5,948 nucleotides of DNA from JBIOYL01 sp044870185 (GTDB lineage: Bacteria; Actinomycetota; CALGFH01), in assembly GCA_044870185.1 (NCBI GenBank), contig JBIOYL010000163.1:1-5948 (forward strand). Reading direction: 5' to 3'. Positions 4,878-5,948 of the stretch are shown piece by piece. The position numbers were made by a program, and so were the translations under genes. The notes below the pieces were generated by a model. That model had not been told where the DNA came from and searched no databases. It was given only the letters and a program-made list of their open reading frames with translations. Position 1 is the first letter of the stretch. Each line of letters starts with the position of its first letter.

Positions 4878-5867
4878 ATGGCCATCCGCAAACGCCGCAA
4901 CGGCTGGCAGGTGATCGTCTATGCCGGCCTCGACCCGCTGACCGGCAAGCAGCGACAGCTCACGCGGCAGGTCACCGGCAGCTACCGCAAGGCCGAGCAG
5001 GAAGAGGCCCGCCTGCGGACCGAGGTCGCCGCTGGCCGCCACGCCGGCACTCGTGCCACGACGTTTGGGGAGCTGCTGGCCCGCTGGATCGAGTGGCGAG
5101 CCGACAACGGCAAGCCGATCTCCCCACGCACGGTCAACGACTACCGTGCCCTGATCGAGACCAAGATCAAGCCGGCCCTGGGCAGCAGGCGGCTCGCCAA
5201 GATCGACGCTCCCACATTGGATGCCTTCTACCAGGAGCTACGGCGCGGTGGGAACGCCAAGGCCGGGCGCCAAGCCAGGGCACGGGCGCGCGCCCAGGCC
5301 GATGCCCAAGGGCTCGGCCAGGGCGACGCCGAGGCGACGGCAACGCCGACCGCGGCCGAGAAGCGGTTGAGCGCCAGCCGCGTCCATGACGTGCACGTGG
5401 TGATCTCCGGCGCGCTGGGGCTGGCCACCCGGTGGGGATGGCTACCGTTCAACCCGGCGCTGATGGCCCGGCCGGCAGGCGGCAAGGGCAAGCCTCGCCC
5501 TGTACCGACGCCGCAGCAGGTCCGCGAGCTGTTTGCGGCACTCGCGGAGGAACCGGACTTCGCGGTGCTGCTGCGGCTGAGCGCCACGGCCGGGCTGCGA
5601 CCATCCGAGATCTGCGCGCTCCGGTGGCTCGACCTGGACCTGGACGCGGCGACGGTCAGCATCAACGGCAGCATCGTCACCGCCAAGGGTCTACCCCAGA
5701 AGTACGCGCGGAAGGATCCCAAGAGCACCCACGGCGAGCGGCTCTTGGTGCTCGACGTCACCACGGCCAAGCTGCTTCGCGCCCATCGAGCCCGCTGCGA
5801 GCGGCTCGCCGAGCAGTTCGACGAAAGACATCCCAGGAGCTTGAATGTCAAGCGGCGGTCTCGTTGA
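4878..5867 (+). CDS. int: Tyrosine-family site-specific integrase, 3'-truncated by an IS
   Basis: The readable frame gives 329 residues, of which the first ~314 are integrase; such proteins usually have 380-450. ATG 4878 is preceded by AGGAG at 4866-4870, seven bases away. Residues 1-60 resemble the arm-type DNA-binding domain (GWQVIVYAGLDPLTGKQRQ). Residues ~62-190 are the core-binding domain (TFGELLARWIEW, TVNDYRALIETKIKPALG), interrupted at ~124-155 by an Ala/Arg/Gln/Gly-rich insertion of low complexity. The catalytic domain then starts with ATAGLRPSEICALRW, carrying the first catalytic Arg (R241), and the likely catalytic Lys (K282 in DPKSTHGER). The frame leaves the family after LAEQF (base ~5820) and ends in residues encoded by the IS end. 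The HxxR box and nucleophilic Tyr are therefore absent and the product cannot recombine DNA. It presumably once integrated an element at the adjacent tRNA-Arg gene. Confidence 0.88.
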   Translation: MAIRKRRNGWQVIVYAGLDPLTGKQRQLTRQVTGSYRKAEQEEARLRTEVAAGRHAGTRATTFGELLARWIEWRADNGKPISPRTVNDYRALIETKIKPALGSRRLAKIDAPTLDAFYQELRRGGNAKAGRQARARARAQADAQGLGQGDAEATATPTAAEKRLSASRVHDVHVVISGALGLATRWGWLPFNPALMARPAGGKGKPRPVPTPQQVRELFAALAEEPDFAVLLRLSATAGLRPSEICALRWLDLDLDAATVSINGSIVTAKGLPQKYARKDPKSTHGERLLVLDVTTAKLLRAHRARCERLAEQFDERHPRSLNVKRRSR

Positions 5868-5948
5868 GGTGATGCGACCAAGCGGTCGTCTCGTCGTAGG
5901 GCGTGCCGGTCTTGAGGCATCCGTGCAGGATGCCGACGAGCCGGTTGG
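5821..5948 (-). mobile_element. Transposase-3' end of an IS110-like insertion sequence (partial, runs off the right edge)
   Basis: Integrase coding sequence ends at about 5817-5822, and the next recognisable sequence is a minus-strand transposase tail whose stop lies only ~27 bases from the junction. The very short flank beyond the stop, without an evident long terminal inverted repeat, fits the IS110 group, in which the long noncoding end (with the bridge RNA in studied members) lies upstream of the transposase. That end would be to the right of this window. The exact boundary is uncertain by several bases. Confidence 0.65.
5848..5948 (-). CDS. IS110-family transposase, C-terminal 32 residues (partial)
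   Basis: On the minus strand, from the right edge to TGA at 5850-5848, the sequence reads NRLVGILHGCLKTGTPYDE followed by TTAWSHHLNETAA. From memory of the family, the NRL(V/L)xIL/WxCL...Y(D/N)E..AW pattern is the usual C-terminus of IS110/IS116/IS902-type DEDD transposases, which move circular IS intermediates into short specific targets. The catalytic RuvC-like domain and the conserved Ser region are outside the window. It is convergent with and overlaps the truncated integrase frame by 20 bases. Confidence 0.72.
   Translation of the reverse strand, partial: NRLVGILHGCLKTGTPYDETTAWSHHLNETAA

Noticed and set aside
1..5948. CRISPR array or large inverted repeats
   Set aside because: No regularly spaced 25-40 base repeats with unique spacers; the only direct repeats are the short ones listed.

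Overview
The window is high-GC DNA (roughly 70% GC by eye) with the hallmarks of an actinomycete-type bacterium: GTG/CTG-rich codon use, a TANNNT promoter placed for leaderless translation, a tRNA gene without an encoded CCA, and protein families (zinc-ribbon/cyclase/STAND ATPase, tyrosine integrase, IS110-type transposase) typical of Actinomycetota. The exact taxon cannot be fixed from the sequence.

Layout, left to right. (1) Bases 1-~138 are a fragment of the carbamoyl-phosphate synthase small subunit (carA) that stops matching the family just before the glutaminase domain. (2) Bases ~139-581 hold no credible gene; they contain a terminator-like hairpin overlapping a DosR/DevR-box-like sequence and are less GC-rich than the rest. 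(3) Bases 582-1298 encode an endonuclease V-like protein that keeps the fold motifs but lacks two of the four metal-binding residues. (4) An intergenic region with repeated CGTGAGC units leads into a very large gene (1427-4618) for a multidomain signalling protein: zinc ribbon, class III nucleotide cyclase, STAND/AAA ATPase and a TPR-like tail. It ends in a strong GC hairpin. (5) A tRNA-Arg (anticodon CCU) lies at 4694-4766, followed by a short region of inverted and direct repeats and a tyrosine-family integrase starting at 4878. (6) The integrase reading frame is cut at about 5820 by the transposase-3' end of an IS110-like insertion sequence running in from the right edge on the minus strand.

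Taken together, the right third looks like the boundary of a tRNA-integrated mobile element whose integrase has been disabled by an IS, and the left edge looks like another break in a housekeeping gene. The two central genes look like resident chromosomal genes. I do not see a clearly new defence or biosynthetic system. The points most worth following are the metal-ligand losses in the endonuclease V-like protein, the repeat-rich leaderless promoter of the cyclase-ATPase gene, and the integrase/IS junction.
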